Assembly (NCBI GenBank): GCA_903970395.1
Contig: CAJCIM010000026.1
Span: 1-53,654 of the forward strand
Length of the DNA: 53,654 nucleotides
Direction of reading: 5' to 3'
Source: Acidobacteriaceae bacterium
Lineage (GTDB): Bacteria; Acidobacteriota; Terriglobia; Terriglobales; Acidobacteriaceae
In this document: in pieces, positions 1-7,919 of the stretch
Layout of the letters: every line of letters starts with the position of its first letter
How positions within the stretch are numbered: position 1 is the stretch's first letter
The notes under the pieces: generated by a model
The model's input: the letters and a program-made list of their open reading frames with translations, nothing else
Database searches by the model: none
What the model was told of the DNA's origin: nothing
Position numbers and translations under genes: made by a program

Positions 1-906
1 GGCCGCGTCCTCATCTTCGGCGAATCCGGCACCGGCAAAGAACTCATCGCCCGCACCATCCACTCCGAATCCCTCCGCAGCGAGCGCGTCTTCGTAGAAC
101 TCAACTGCGCCGCCATCCCCGAGGACTACATCGAAGCCGAGCTCTTCGGCTATCGCCACGGTGCCGGCGGCCCCAATCAGCCCACCACCAAACGCGGCAC
201 CTTCGAACGCGCCGACGGCGGCACGCTCTTCCTCGACGAGGTCGGCGATATGAGCCTCAAAACGCAGGCCAAGGTCCTCCGCGCCTTAGACGAGCAGCGC
301 TTCTATCCCGTCGGCGCCTCCACGCCAGTCCACATCGACGCCCGCGTCATCGCCGCCACCAACAAGGACCTCGAAGAAGAGATCGCCCGCGGCAACTTCC
401 GCGAAGACCTCTTCTACCGCCTAAACGTCATCCCCTTCTTCGTCCCGCCGCTGCGCGACCGCAAGGAAGACATCCCGCTGCTCTCGCGCGAATTCCTCTC
501 CGACCTCGGCCAGGAGTACGGACGCCCCCACGTCGAAATCGCCGACTCCGCACTCACCGCGCTCAAGCAGTATCACTGGCCCGGCAACGTCCGCGAGCTT
601 CGCAACGTCATCGAGCGCGTGCTCATCCTCAACCCCAAGGCGCAGCGCATCGAAGCCAAACACCTGCCGATGCTGGTCCAGCGCACTGAAGGCGTAACCC
701 AGCGCAGCGACAGTCCGCGCACCGCCAACGGCAAGGAAGAGTTCACCACACTTCAGCAGGCCCGCGAAGCCTACGAGCGCGACTACATCCTCAAAGAGCT
801 CGACCGCAACATGGGCAACGTCTCCCGCGCGGCCGAATCCCTCGGCCTCGAACGCTCTCATCTCTATCGCAAGATGAAAGCCCTCGGCATCGCCACGCGA
901 GAATAG
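1..906 (+). CDS. Sigma-54-type AAA+ transcriptional activator, 5' truncated
   Basis: The frame is open from base 1, so the start and any N-terminal receiver or sensor domain lie outside the window; 301 residues are visible. Seen: Walker A GESGTGKE (visible residues 7-14), Walker [10 protein letters not shown] (75-83), the WPGNVREL motif of the NtrC family, and a C-terminal Fis-type helix-turn-helix (about 255-297). These place it in the NtrC/sigma-54 activator family. Odd: where the family has the GAFTGA loop after ELFG, this protein reads GAGGPN (54-59) followed by a few extra residues. GAFTGA is the part that contacts sigma-54, so the remodelling step may be altered or lost. A tail-tube gene follows 73 bases downstream. 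Confidence 0.9.
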   Translation, partial: GRVLIFGESGTGKELIARTIHSESLRSERVFVELNCAAIPEDYIEAELFGYRHGAGGPNQPTTKRGTFERADGGTLFLDEVGDMSLKTQAKVLRALDEQRFYPVGASTPVHIDARVIAATNKDLEEEIARGNFREDLFYRLNVIPFFVPPLRDRKEDIPLLSREFLSDLGQEYGRPHVEIADSALTALKQYHWPGNVRELRNVIERVLILNPKAQRIEAKHLPMLVQRTEGVTQRSDSPRTANGKEEFTTLQQAREAYERDYILKELDRNMGNVSRAAESLGLERSHLYRKMKALGIATRE

Positions 907-979
907 CCATCAGTGGTTGATCCAGTAGTACACTTACCGCGGCCCCTGCTCCACGAACGCGTACACAACGGAGACAACC

Positions 980-1429
980 ATGCCCACCGCAGCCGTCACC
1001 TCTCCTTTACTCGCCAAGAACTTCCGCGTCGAGATCGACGGCATCGCCGCCACAACAACCTTCACCGAGGTCTCTGGCCTCTCAGCGGTGATCGACGTCG
1101 TCGACTACAGAACCGGCGGCTCGCTTGAAAACGCCGCGCAGAAACTACCCGGCCTGGGCAGCTTTCCCAACATCACGTTGAAGCGCGGCTTTATCTCAGA
1201 CATCTCTCTCTGGACCTGGATCAACAACAACCTCGCCGGCACGCTCGACCGCCGCAGCATCGCCATCACCCTGCTGGACCAGGCAGAAAATCCCGTCTGG
1301 ACATGGAAGCTGTCCAACGCCTTGCCCTGCCGCTGGTCCGGCCCGGACCTCGCAGCCGACTCCAGCGCAGTCGCCATCGAAACTCTCGAAATCTGCTACG
1401 AAAGCCTTCAGTCAACCCTGGCCACATAG
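980..1429 (+). CDS. Phage T4 gp19-like tail tube protein, orphan
   Basis: 149 residues with no signal peptide. The sequence pattern (NFRVEIDG near residue 14, a TEVSGLS motif near 29, then LKRGF and a C-terminal beta-rich part ending ETLEICYE) fits the gp19/conserved phage-tail-region family that forms the inner tube of contractile tails and extracellular injection systems. Size matches the family. GGAGA at 970-974 serves as ribosome binding site. No sheath, baseplate, spike or AAA+ CIS gene lies in the 50 kb downstream; a cluster could lie upstream of base 1. It may be an injection-system remnant, a distant cluster member or a domesticated protein; function here is unknown. Confidence 0.8.
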   Translation: MPTAAVTSPLLAKNFRVEIDGIAATTTFTEVSGLSAVIDVVDYRTGGSLENAAQKLPGLGSFPNITLKRGFISDISLWTWINNNLAGTLDRRSIAITLLDQAENPVWTWKLSNALPCRWSGPDLAADSSAVAIETLEICYESLQSTLAT

Positions 1430-1437
1430 ACCCTGCC

Positions 1438-1493
1438 GGTGCCCCATAGCCTGCCCCGAGCTTGTCGAAGGGTCTCACTTCTGAGACATGGGT
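1438..1493. repeat. Family-B-like repeat, divergent copy
   Basis: GGTGCCCCAT opens the element and ATGGGT closes it. An inner hairpin GTCTC-acttct-GAGAC lies at 1472-1487. The ends match the family-B hairpins at 8904, 22406, 41836 and 42541. It sits just after the tail-tube gene. Confidence 0.45.
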
Positions 1494-1551
1494 TCGCAGC
1501 AGTAGCCCGGGCACATCGCGTGCCTTGTAGCGAAACATTGCTCGAAATCGG

Positions 1552-1578
1552 TTGACGCGTTTCGTTAGAAATAGAAAT
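1552..1578 (+). promoter_or_regulatory. Possible promoter of the sortase substrate gene
   Basis: TTGACG at 1552-1557 resembles a -35 box and TAGAAA at 1573-1578 a weak -10 box, with a 15-base spacer. It lies about 110 bases ahead of the ATG at 1689. Weak match; by eye only. Confidence 0.25.
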
Positions 1579-1688
1579 CGACGATGGCCTACATCCAGGT
1601 GCCTATTTCCGCACAAGCTGGCATCCTTATCTCTGCCCGACGAAAGTTGAAAGAAGATCGAGCTTTCCCCGGTCTCCGAGGTGATTGC

Positions 1689-2396
1689 ATGAAAAAGGCA
1701 CTCGTTATTGTTTCAACATTGGTCTTCTCCCAGATCTGCTTTGCAGCTCCTGCCGACAAAAAGTTGCCGCCTACTGCTTCTTCCCTACATGTCGATGGGA
1801 AGACACAACTCCCGGAAGGCTCACTCTCCGCGGGCGACTACACAATCCGTATCGTCGACCATCTTGCGGACCGCGTGATCGTTGAAGTCAGCGGTGCAGA
1901 CGGCAGCGACCAGAAGTTTCTTGGCGTGCCGACGCGTAACATAGCGGCCTCATCGAAGCCTGGACCTGTCCTGATCAAAGGGGCGCACGGCTCATCTGCT
2001 CTACGTGGCTTCGTATTCCCAAAAGACAACGTGATCGAATTTGTCTATCCCAAAGATGACGCTGTAGCGCTCGCGAAGGCAAATGGGGTGATGGTCCTCG
2101 CAGTCGATCCGGCGTCTGATGGGCTCGCGACGAAGGACGCTCGTTTGAGCGATGAGGACCGCAAGATCGTAACTCTGTGGATGCTCACTCCAACCTCCGT
2201 GGGGCCCGGCATCGAGGCGGCACGCTACCACTCCGATGCGGCTCAGCCAATCCAACTGGCAGTTGCGCGGAAACCGGCTGTCAGCCGCCTGCCGAAGACG
2301 GCGAGTAAACTCCCTCTGTTCTTGTTGTTCGCCCTTGCCTCGCTGGCCGCGGCAATCGGCTTGACGCTGCGCCGTGTTCGCGCGGTGACCATCTGA
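1689..2396 (+). CDS. Secreted protein with C-terminal LPKTA sorting signal (sortase substrate)
   Basis: 235 residues. The frame is open further upstream, but the ATG at 1689 has AGGTG about 6 bases ahead and gives a clean signal peptide (MKKALVIV...CFAAPA). The mature part is an unrecognised beta-rich domain. The C-terminus is a textbook cell-wall-sorting signal: LPKTA at residues 201-205, a hydrophobic stretch (about 208-226) and a basic tail RRVR. LPxTA is the motif type associated with class D sortases. The next gene, 5 bases downstream, is a sortase, so this is very probably its dedicated substrate. Without a sortase the tail would simply be a C-terminal membrane anchor. The exact role of the protein is unknown. 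Confidence 0.85.
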   Translation: MKKALVIVSTLVFSQICFAAPADKKLPPTASSLHVDGKTQLPEGSLSAGDYTIRIVDHLADRVIVEVSGADGSDQKFLGVPTRNIAASSKPGPVLIKGAHGSSALRGFVFPKDNVIEFVYPKDDAVALAKANGVMVLAVDPASDGLATKDARLSDEDRKIVTLWMLTPTSVGPGIEAARYHSDAAQPIQLAVARKPAVSRLPKTASKLPLFLLFALASLAAAIGLTLRRVRAVTI

Positions 2397-2401
2397 AGCG
2401 G

Positions 2402-2983
2402 TTGTTCCAGCGCGTCGGCCCGCTGGAGATAGGGGCTTGGGGCCTGTGCCTTTTGTGCGGCGGCGCTTTGCTGGCGGTGAAGGTGAATGCCTCTTCCGCC
2501 TGCAGAGCAGCCTCCCATGTGGAGGCCCTCGGGGTCGCCGTTGGTCTTTCTCCCACAGCCGACCTGCCGCACGCGGGCGCTGTCATGGCCCGGCTGGAGA
2601 TCCCCAGCATCGGGCTGAAAGTGCCGATCGTCGAAGGCTTCGATCCAGCGGCCTTGCGCGAGGGTGTTGGACATATCGCGGGAACAGCTCTGCCTGGCGG
2701 CCTCGGCAACATGGCATTGGCCGGACATCGCGATACCTTCCTTCGACCGCTGCGAAACATCCGCCGCGGCATGAAGATGTCGGTCTTCACCGCCAATGGC
2801 CGCTACGACTACACAGTAGACTCCACGGCCATCGTAAAGCCGGAGGACGTGACCGTGCTCGCCATCCATGACACGCCAGAGATGACACTGATCACGTGCT
2901 ACCCGTTCAACTACGTGGGTTCGGCGCCAAATCGTTTCATCGTGCGCGCCCATCTGGCATCGGTCGTGCCTGCGCAGCCCTGA
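2402..2983 (+). CDS. Sortase, class D-like
   Basis: 193 residues from a TTG start 5 bases after the substrate's stop; GAAGCGG just ahead is a weak Shine-Dalgarno, so the start is provisional. An N-terminal hydrophobic segment (about 10-27) gives a type II membrane anchor. The sortase core follows: RLEIPSIGLKVPI (64-76), LAGHRDTF with catalytic His109, TLITCYPF with catalytic Cys166, and Arg178 in NRFIVRA. All three catalytic residues are present. Sortases cut LPxT-type signals and transfer the protein to an amino nucleophile. Placement with the LPKTA protein immediately upstream suggests one enzyme for one substrate. Sortases are common in Gram-positives and uncommon in diderms. Confidence 0.93.
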   Translation: MFQRVGPLEIGAWGLCLLCGGALLAVKVNASSACRAASHVEALGVAVGLSPTADLPHAGAVMARLEIPSIGLKVPIVEGFDPAALREGVGHIAGTALPGGLGNMALAGHRDTFLRPLRNIRRGMKMSVFTANGRYDYTVDSTAIVKPEDVTVLAIHDTPEMTLITCYPFNYVGSAPNRFIVRAHLASVVPAQP

Positions 2984-2986
2984 CTT

Positions 2987-3616
2987 CTAAAGATCGTTCA
3001 GAACGACCAGCGTCCTGGGATGATCGATGCAAGCGATGGCCTGCAGAAGATCCTCCGACGACGTCTCCCGCGCGCGGGCAACAACCACCGTTATCCCGAC
3101 GGCCTTCGCCAGAGCTGCGATCTGCGGCGTGGACTCCACGGCGGGGCCGTCGAGAATCGTCCAATCGTAAGAGGTTCGTGCCTCGAAGAGGAACTGATCA
3201 AAGGTAGAACTTGGATAGAGTGCATCTGGGGAATACTGTGTCCCGCCCGCAAGAGCGACCTTCAGGCCATCGACCCGTTCGCAAACAACAGAATCGAGTG
3301 GATGCCCTAACGCAATTGCGTCCCCCACGCCGAAGGAGATGAGCGAGGCACCAAAGATGTCAGCAAAAACCGGCCGCTCAAACGAGAGCTCCGCAAGCAG
3401 CACAGGAATCTTGCGCGCATGAAACGCATAGGCGAGGTTGACCGCGGTGACAGTTTTGCCGTCCCCGGCACCAACACTGGTGACCAGCACCTGGTGCGAG
3501 GAGTCTTCAATCGCAAGCAGCCGGTCAACCATCTCCGCATACCGTTCTCCCTCAGAAGAACCCGGAGCAGAGCCCTGCGTGGGGAAGTTCTCAAGATATC
3601 GTTGGGAAGGACTCAC
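2987..3616 (-). CDS. CpsD/CapB-like P-loop protein, degenerate tyrosine-kinase domain
   Basis: 209 residues from a GTG start overlapping the stop of the preceding gene (GTGA), with GGGGGAGAG as a strong ribosome site. Walker A SVGAGDGKT (47-55) and Walker B TILDGP (153-158) are intact. Walker A', normally hydrophobic-DxD-x-R in bacterial tyrosine kinases, reads LLAELSFERP (73-82) with the aspartates gone, and the protein ends at VVLNDL without the C-terminal tyrosine cluster. It is coupled to a Wzz-like membrane protein, the usual partner of such kinases in exopolysaccharide export. It may be a regulatory ATPase rather than an active kinase (inference). Confidence 0.82.
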   Translation of the reverse strand: MSPSQRYLENFPTQGSAPGSSEGERYAEMVDRLLAIEDSSHQVLVTSVGAGDGKTVTAVNLAYAFHARKIPVLLAELSFERPVFADIFGASLISFGVGDAIALGHPLDSVVCERVDGLKVALAGGTQYSPDALYPSSTFDQFLFEARTSYDWTILDGPAVESTPQIAALAKAVGITVVVARARETSSEDLLQAIACIDHPRTLVVLNDL

Positions 3617-4410
3617 CTCTCCCCCATGTGGGGCACTGTACCCAGGAACTTGACTGTCTGCGGAAGCAGATCGCGCAGCACGGCCTCGTCTCGAATGCGG
3701 GTGTCGGAGCCACGTGAAACTGCAAACGCGAGCCCTGCCGCGATGACTCCAAGGATCAGGCTCGCACTAACGATGGCAGGGACGCTGAGGGTTTCGTGCC
3801 GGGAATGCCGGGCGCCTGCAAGTTCCTTGGCGCGCTCCAGCTGTCTGAGCTGTTGGAGATCGATCTGTGTCTGCGCCTCGTTGAGCGAGAGTTGACGGTC
3901 CGTCTCTGCAACCTGGGTCCCCGTATCGGTAGTCGCGGCGGGAGCCACCGGCTGCACGCGACGTTCGGGCAGTGGCATCTCAGCGATCTGCGATTGGAGA
4001 CTATCAATCTGTTTACGCGTGTCCGTGGTCTCCGGGCTGCCTTCTGGATACTGCCTTTCAAGAGCTAACAGGTAAATCAGTTTGCTGACGAGTTCATGGC
4101 GTGTTCGCTCCGCCGGCGTCAGGACAATCCTTCGCTCTGGCGGAGCAACAGCGGTCAGTTGCGCACGCTTCGCCTGAAGCTCCTGGCGCTGCTGATTGTC
4201 AATTGCGATCTTTTTACTCAACGACTCGGTGGCAATGTCATTCACACTCCGTTGTGAAGCAGCAACATCACCTGCACCGGCTGTCGCGGATCGCGTCGTG
4301 AAGAACCTGATAGCAAAGAGCGCGGCCAAAGAAACGAGCACCACCGTCAACGCGGTCAGAGCGGGACGCTTCCACCGCGAACGCTTTCGAAAGATGATGT
4401 GAGTTGTCAT
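3613..4410 (-). CDS. Polysaccharide chain-length determinant (Wzz/GNVR-like) membrane protein
   Basis: About 265 residues from the ATG at 4410; the frame is open to 4548, but the extra residues look non-coding and no clear Shine-Dalgarno is seen. Layout: N-terminal transmembrane segment (LTALTVVLVSLAALFAI), a periplasmic part rich in Glu, Gln and Arg and likely coiled coil, a second transmembrane segment (VPAIVSASLILGVIAAGL), and a C-terminal cytoplasmic end (RDLLPQTVKFLGTVP) like the pattern that precedes the kinase domain in Wzc-type proteins. Family members set the length of exported polysaccharide. It is translationally coupled to the following kinase-like gene. The periplasmic domain is short for the family. 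Confidence 0.72.
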   Translation of the reverse strand: MTTHIIFRKRSRWKRPALTALTVVLVSLAALFAIRFFTTRSATAGAGDVAASQRSVNDIATESLSKKIAIDNQQRQELQAKRAQLTAVAPPERRIVLTPAERTRHELVSKLIYLLALERQYPEGSPETTDTRKQIDSLQSQIAEMPLPERRVQPVAPAATTDTGTQVAETDRQLSLNEAQTQIDLQQLRQLERAKELAGARHSRHETLSVPAIVSASLILGVIAAGLAFAVSRGSDTRIRDEAVLRDLLPQTVKFLGTVPHMGER

Positions 4411-4883
4411 GATTGCGTCTGCCGCGAACTTCGTTGGCGCATACGGCCCTCCCGGACAAATCCTCACCTTGATGGTATGGGTTGAGGACAAAGCGGATGC
4501 GCCATATCGCCTATGAACGACACAGAAGATTCGCGATAGCATGACCACTGTTCGTCATCGAAGCCCCCAGCTTTACATCATCCCTCACCACTGTCGCCCC
4601 ACCAACCTGGCGGACAGAACTCCGGCACCGCTCGCCTGCTACCCGCTTCTCAGCCCCTGCGGCCTGCCAAGGTTATCCGCAGGGGCTGGTCCTGCCCCCA
4701 TATCGTCATACTGGCTGTGCTGCGGAGGAACCCACACAACCACTGGCGTCGACTTCACAACTCTGTTCGTCGATCCCCGATATCTCCATAGTGCCGAGGC
4801 GCGAAAGATCGTTACAAAAAATCCTCGGGGTCTTCGTTGACGGCCGGACTCTTCTCCGCCCCGGCCCAGCGCCACCGCAGCAC
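4411..4883. other. Intergenic region, 473 bases
   Basis: No convincing gene on either strand. It should hold the promoter of the minus-strand Wzz-like operon and the end of the gtrA operon. The only clear structure is the hairpin at 4651-4688. Confidence 0.6.
4651..4688 (-). terminator. Strong hairpin, possible terminator of the gtrA operon
   Basis: Perfect 12-base inverted repeat CAGCCCCTGCGG / CCGCAGGGGCTG with a 14-base loop, about 195 bases past the gtrA-like stop. There is no T-run on either side, so it may act Rho-dependently or not as a terminator. Confidence 0.45.
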
Positions 4884-5372
4884 TTATTTTGACAACCAAA
4901 CCGACCAGCTGCCCGGGAACCAGCCACAACGGTTACGAGCCTGACGCTTTTCCGCTGCGGATCTTAGCGCCGGAATAGGGGGAGAGTGTGCCGCAAACGC
5001 CCACCGCTCTCCCAGCCCAAAGTTCACCACCGAGCAGCACGCAATCGCCACCGCATTTGCTGCGATCACCGGCAACCGCGCCCCACCGACCAGCAGCCGC
5101 ATCAGCACCACATTCCCCACCAACGACACCGCCCCATTCGCCAGGTGAAATCGCACCATCTGCCTCCAACGCGATCCGCCATAGCGCCCGCGCCACGTAT
5201 AGCGCACATGCCACACAAAGTTATGTAGCAACGCCAGTTCCACCGCAGTCGCAGTCACCATCAACACATGCCCACCGCACACGCGACTCATCACTGCCAA
5301 CGACCCCAGCTGCACAACCATCCCCATCGCACCAACCACATTGAACCGCCACCACCGCAGCAGAATATTCAT
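4884..5372 (-). CDS. GtrA-like membrane protein
   Basis: 162 residues from the ATG at 5372, which overlaps the previous stop (ATGA) and has GAGAGGAG about 8 bases ahead; the frame runs on upstream but only as shadow of the neighbour. Four hydrophobic segments and the family pattern FNVVGAMGMVVQL, HNFVWHVRYTW, FHLANGAVSLVGNVVLM and NFGLGERWAF match GtrA (about 120-150 residues), small proteins thought to flip polyprenyl-phosphate-linked sugars. Last gene of a three-gene operon with a phosphatidyltransferase, so the substrate may be a lipid-linked group. The tail past RWAF is longer than usual and low in conservation. Confidence 0.82.
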   Translation of the reverse strand: MNILLRWWRFNVVGAMGMVVQLGSLAVMSRVCGGHVLMVTATAVELALLHNFVWHVRYTWRGRYGGSRWRQMVRFHLANGAVSLVGNVVLMRLLVGGARLPVIAANAVAIACCSVVNFGLGERWAFAAHSPPIPALRSAAEKRQARNRCGWFPGSWSVWLSK

Positions 5373-6055
5373 GGCAGCGGCTCCTCTCGATACAGCTGCA
5401 CCGTATGCCGCAACGCAACAACAATCGCCATCGCGCACATCCCAACCGACGCAATCACGCCACCCACATCGAACAGCAGCCACCGGTGCCCGAACACCGT
5501 CGCATAGAAACTCCGCAGCAGCGCAACGTTCCCAACCGCCAGCAGAATCCGTATCTCAGTCGGCCCAAACATCCCCTGCGACATCTCAAATCTCCCCAGC
5601 GTGTACGTCGCCAGATAACTCTCGCTCGCCAGCACTAGGAACGCGACCAGCATCGCCATCGCAACCTGCCAGTGCAGCACACCGGAGAACGCCATCCCCG
5701 TCATCATCGCCACCGTCCCCAGCACATCCACCATATGATCCACATAAAACCCATAACGCGGCCGCTGCTGTCCACGCACACGAGCCAGCGTGCCATCCAG
5801 ACTGTCGCCCAGCCAGTTCAACGCGAGACACACAGTTACTCCCAGCAACGCACAGCGCTCATACCGCGACCAAGAATAGCAAGCGCCCGCGCCAACCTGC
5901 GCCATTAGCCCAAGCAGCGTCAACTGGTCGGACGTAACCCAACGCGGCGCACGCTCTGCCAACCAGCACAACACGCGTCTCTCCGCAGCCGCCGTCAACG
6001 ACACGTTCACCCGCGTTGCCGTCTTGAACTCCTCCCGCTTCACCATCACCGTCAT
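5369..6055 (-). CDS. CDP-alcohol phosphatidyltransferase family membrane enzyme
   Basis: 228 residues. The signature D-x2-DG-x2-AR-x8/9-G-x3-D-x3-D is seen as GDSLDGTLAR followed by G-FYVDHMVD, with every acidic catalytic residue present. About six transmembrane helices surround it. The family swaps CMP of a CDP-alcohol for another alcohol in phospholipid synthesis; which alcohol cannot be told. It overlaps both neighbours by 4 bases, so the three proteins are made together. Sequence is more diverged than housekeeping PgsA or PssA, suggesting a specialised lipid. Confidence 0.88.
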   Translation of the reverse strand: MTVMVKREEFKTATRVNVSLTAAAERRVLCWLAERAPRWVTSDQLTLLGLMAQVGAGACYSWSRYERCALLGVTVCLALNWLGDSLDGTLARVRGQQRPRYGFYVDHMVDVLGTVAMMTGMAFSGVLHWQVAMAMLVAFLVLASESYLATYTLGRFEMSQGMFGPTEIRILLAVGNVALLRSFYATVFGHRWLLFDVGGVIASVGMCAMAIVVALRHTVQLYREEPLP

Positions 6056-6837
6056 CGTCCGACTCCCTTCGCCTGCAACGCCGCACTCACCGCCCGCAGC
6101 GTAAACTCAACCGACTCCTTCGGCACGCTCTCCACAAACGGCCCCACTGCCCAACCCAACCCGCGCGGCACCGCCCGCGTCAGCGACACCGACTCCATCT
6201 GCACATACACGCCACCATCGCGCTCCGCCCAGCTCCAGTACGTGTTCTGCCGCCACAAAAATCCGTGATCGTCGCCACCAACCTCTTCCACGCGCGTACT
6301 CCGCGACAAGCTATAGCCATCCCGCACATCCAGCCGCGCAAACGTCACGTCATAGCTCGTATCCATCACCACCGTGATCACATGTTGCTGCCGCACGCGC
6401 ATCGATATCACCAGGCGATCACCGCCACCGCTCCCCACGCGCGCCGACACCACCTGTGGCGCAAACACCTTCGGGTACGCATCGAACCCGCGCATCAACC
6501 GCTCTACCTCAGCCGCCGTCGCTCTCGGCACAAACGCCGTCCCGCGCCAGTGATGCACCACCGCCCCCGGCAGCGCATCGCCACCATCCGGCGTCAGCCG
6601 CTCCACCACCACCTCACCGCGCCGCACCCGCGCACTAACCCCAGCGTCCGAATCCACTCCAGCCATAAACCCCAGATTCGACCGATGCTGCGCCTCCAAC
6701 CGCGCCTCGACCCCGCTCACATATCTGTCATAGGCGGCAACCGCCTTCATCGGAGCCTCCGCCGCAGCCGGAACCACCAGCACCATTCCACAAACTGCCA
6801 ACACCCATCTGAAAATCCTCTGCATCGCTCGCCTCAT
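6052..6837 (-). CDS. Secreted START/SRPBCC-like protein of unknown function
   Basis: About 261 residues from the ATG at 6837; a second ATG at 6825 is equally possible and gives MQRIFRWVLAVCGMVLVVPAAAEA, a good signal peptide. The frame extends to 6897 but adds an unlikely N-terminus. The mature part has an alternating strand pattern, a central RATAAEVERLMRGFDAYPKVFAP segment (split here by description: helix then YPKVF) and a long C-terminal helix SVEFTLRAVSAALQ, resembling lipid-binding START-like folds (inference from pattern only). First gene of the operon with the phosphatidyltransferase and GtrA; a role in handling the product lipid is plausible. Confidence 0.65.
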   Translation of the reverse strand: MRRAMQRIFRWVLAVCGMVLVVPAAAEAPMKAVAAYDRYVSGVEARLEAQHRSNLGFMAGVDSDAGVSARVRRGEVVVERLTPDGGDALPGAVVHHWRGTAFVPRATAAEVERLMRGFDAYPKVFAPQVVSARVGSGGGDRLVISMRVRQQHVITVVMDTSYDVTFARLDVRDGYSLSRSTRVEEVGGDDHGFLWRQNTYWSWAERDGGVYVQMESVSLTRAVPRGLGWAVGPFVESVPKESVEFTLRAVSAALQAKGVGR

Positions 6838-7005
6838 GCCTCGTACCTTGCCCTCAACCCGCCGCAAAATCAATCCCTTATGCCTCACGTGGATCACGTT
6901 TAAATCTCACCGTGCAACCGCCACTTTGCAAAGCACTTAGCGGAACTCCTCTATCACCGCAGACACACCCCATGATCTTCACAAGTTAGATACACTGATC
7001 CCCAC

Positions 7006-7821
7006 ATGCCAGACTCCAATCAGCCTCGCCGCTTTCACTTCGGTGTCTTCGAAGCCAACGAGGCCACCGCAGAGCTCCGCCGCAAGGGCGTCCGCGTCAA
7101 GCTCAACGCCCAGCCCTTTCAGCTCCTCATCTTCCTCCTTGAACATCCCGGCGAGATACTCACTCGCGACCAAATCGCCCGCCACCTCTGGCCCGCCGAG
7201 ACCTTCGTCGACTTCGATCACGGCGTCAACTCCGGCATCAACCGCATCCGTGAAGCCCTCGGCGACACCGCCAGCAACCCCCGCTTCGTCGAAACCCTCG
7301 CCCGCCGTGGCTACCGCTTCATCGCCCCCGTGCGGCTCGTTACGGACGAGATCTCCAACTCGGCACCCGACTCCGCTCCTCTAACCACATCAATCCTCGC
7401 GACCGCCGAAGAGCTCCCTCGCGCTTCGCATACCGTCACGAGGTCACTCTTCGTCTCGCTCCAACTCATGTACGTCGGCTTCTACGTCGGCGCGCTCGCC
7501 AACCTGCCGGAGATCGCCGACTTGCTCTCCCCGCTCGCCCACGCGTCGACGGTCTTCGCCATCCTTATCGCCACCGCCGCTGCACTCATCCCCGTTCGCG
7601 CCTTCGCCCTCACCGGTGCGCTTCTTCATCCACCAGAAGTCCGGACCAAACTCCTCAGGCTCTGGCCCTTCCTTCTGCCCTGCGACATCCTCTGGTCGCT
7701 CGCGCCCTTCCTCCTCCTGCACCACATCAACTTCGGATTCGCCATCGCCTGCATGCCGCTTCTTGTCTACTCACCCTTCGCGCAGCGCTCGCTCATCCTC
7801 ATGGGCGCAGCGGAACACTGA
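7006..7821 (+). CDS. Winged-helix (OmpR/ToxR-type) membrane-bound regulator
   Basis: 271 residues. Residues about 10-105 form an OmpR/PhoB-type winged helix: FHFGVFEAN, LNAQPFQLLIFLLEHPGEI, the recognition part GVNSGINRIREALGD and RFVETLARRGYRF. After a linker, residues about 145-265 hold four to five hydrophobic segments and no sensor domain. There is no receiver domain, so this is a ToxR/CadC-like one-component regulator whose output domain is tethered to the membrane; such genes are numerous in Acidobacteria. No obvious ribosome site; possibly leaderless. Target genes unknown; the TIGR03435 gene lies 99 bases downstream on the same strand. Confidence 0.85.
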   Translation: MPDSNQPRRFHFGVFEANEATAELRRKGVRVKLNAQPFQLLIFLLEHPGEILTRDQIARHLWPAETFVDFDHGVNSGINRIREALGDTASNPRFVETLARRGYRFIAPVRLVTDEISNSAPDSAPLTTSILATAEELPRASHTVTRSLFVSLQLMYVGFYVGALANLPEIADLLSPLAHASTVFAILIATAAALIPVRAFALTGALLHPPEVRTKLLRLWPFLLPCDILWSLAPFLLLHHINFGFAIACMPLLVYSPFAQRSLILMGAAEH

Positions 7822-7919
7822 TCCACCCGGTGGAGCAGTCCGCCATCTTTCACGATAGAAACATAAGGTATCGTTCGACACGAAGACGACAAATCTAAGA
7901 AGTATGCGGCAGATGAGAA

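Noticed and set aside
4639-4929. Possible small gene upstream of the Wzz-like operon
   Set aside because: No ribosome site, no hydrophobic or motif pattern, and the frame spans the hairpin at 4651.
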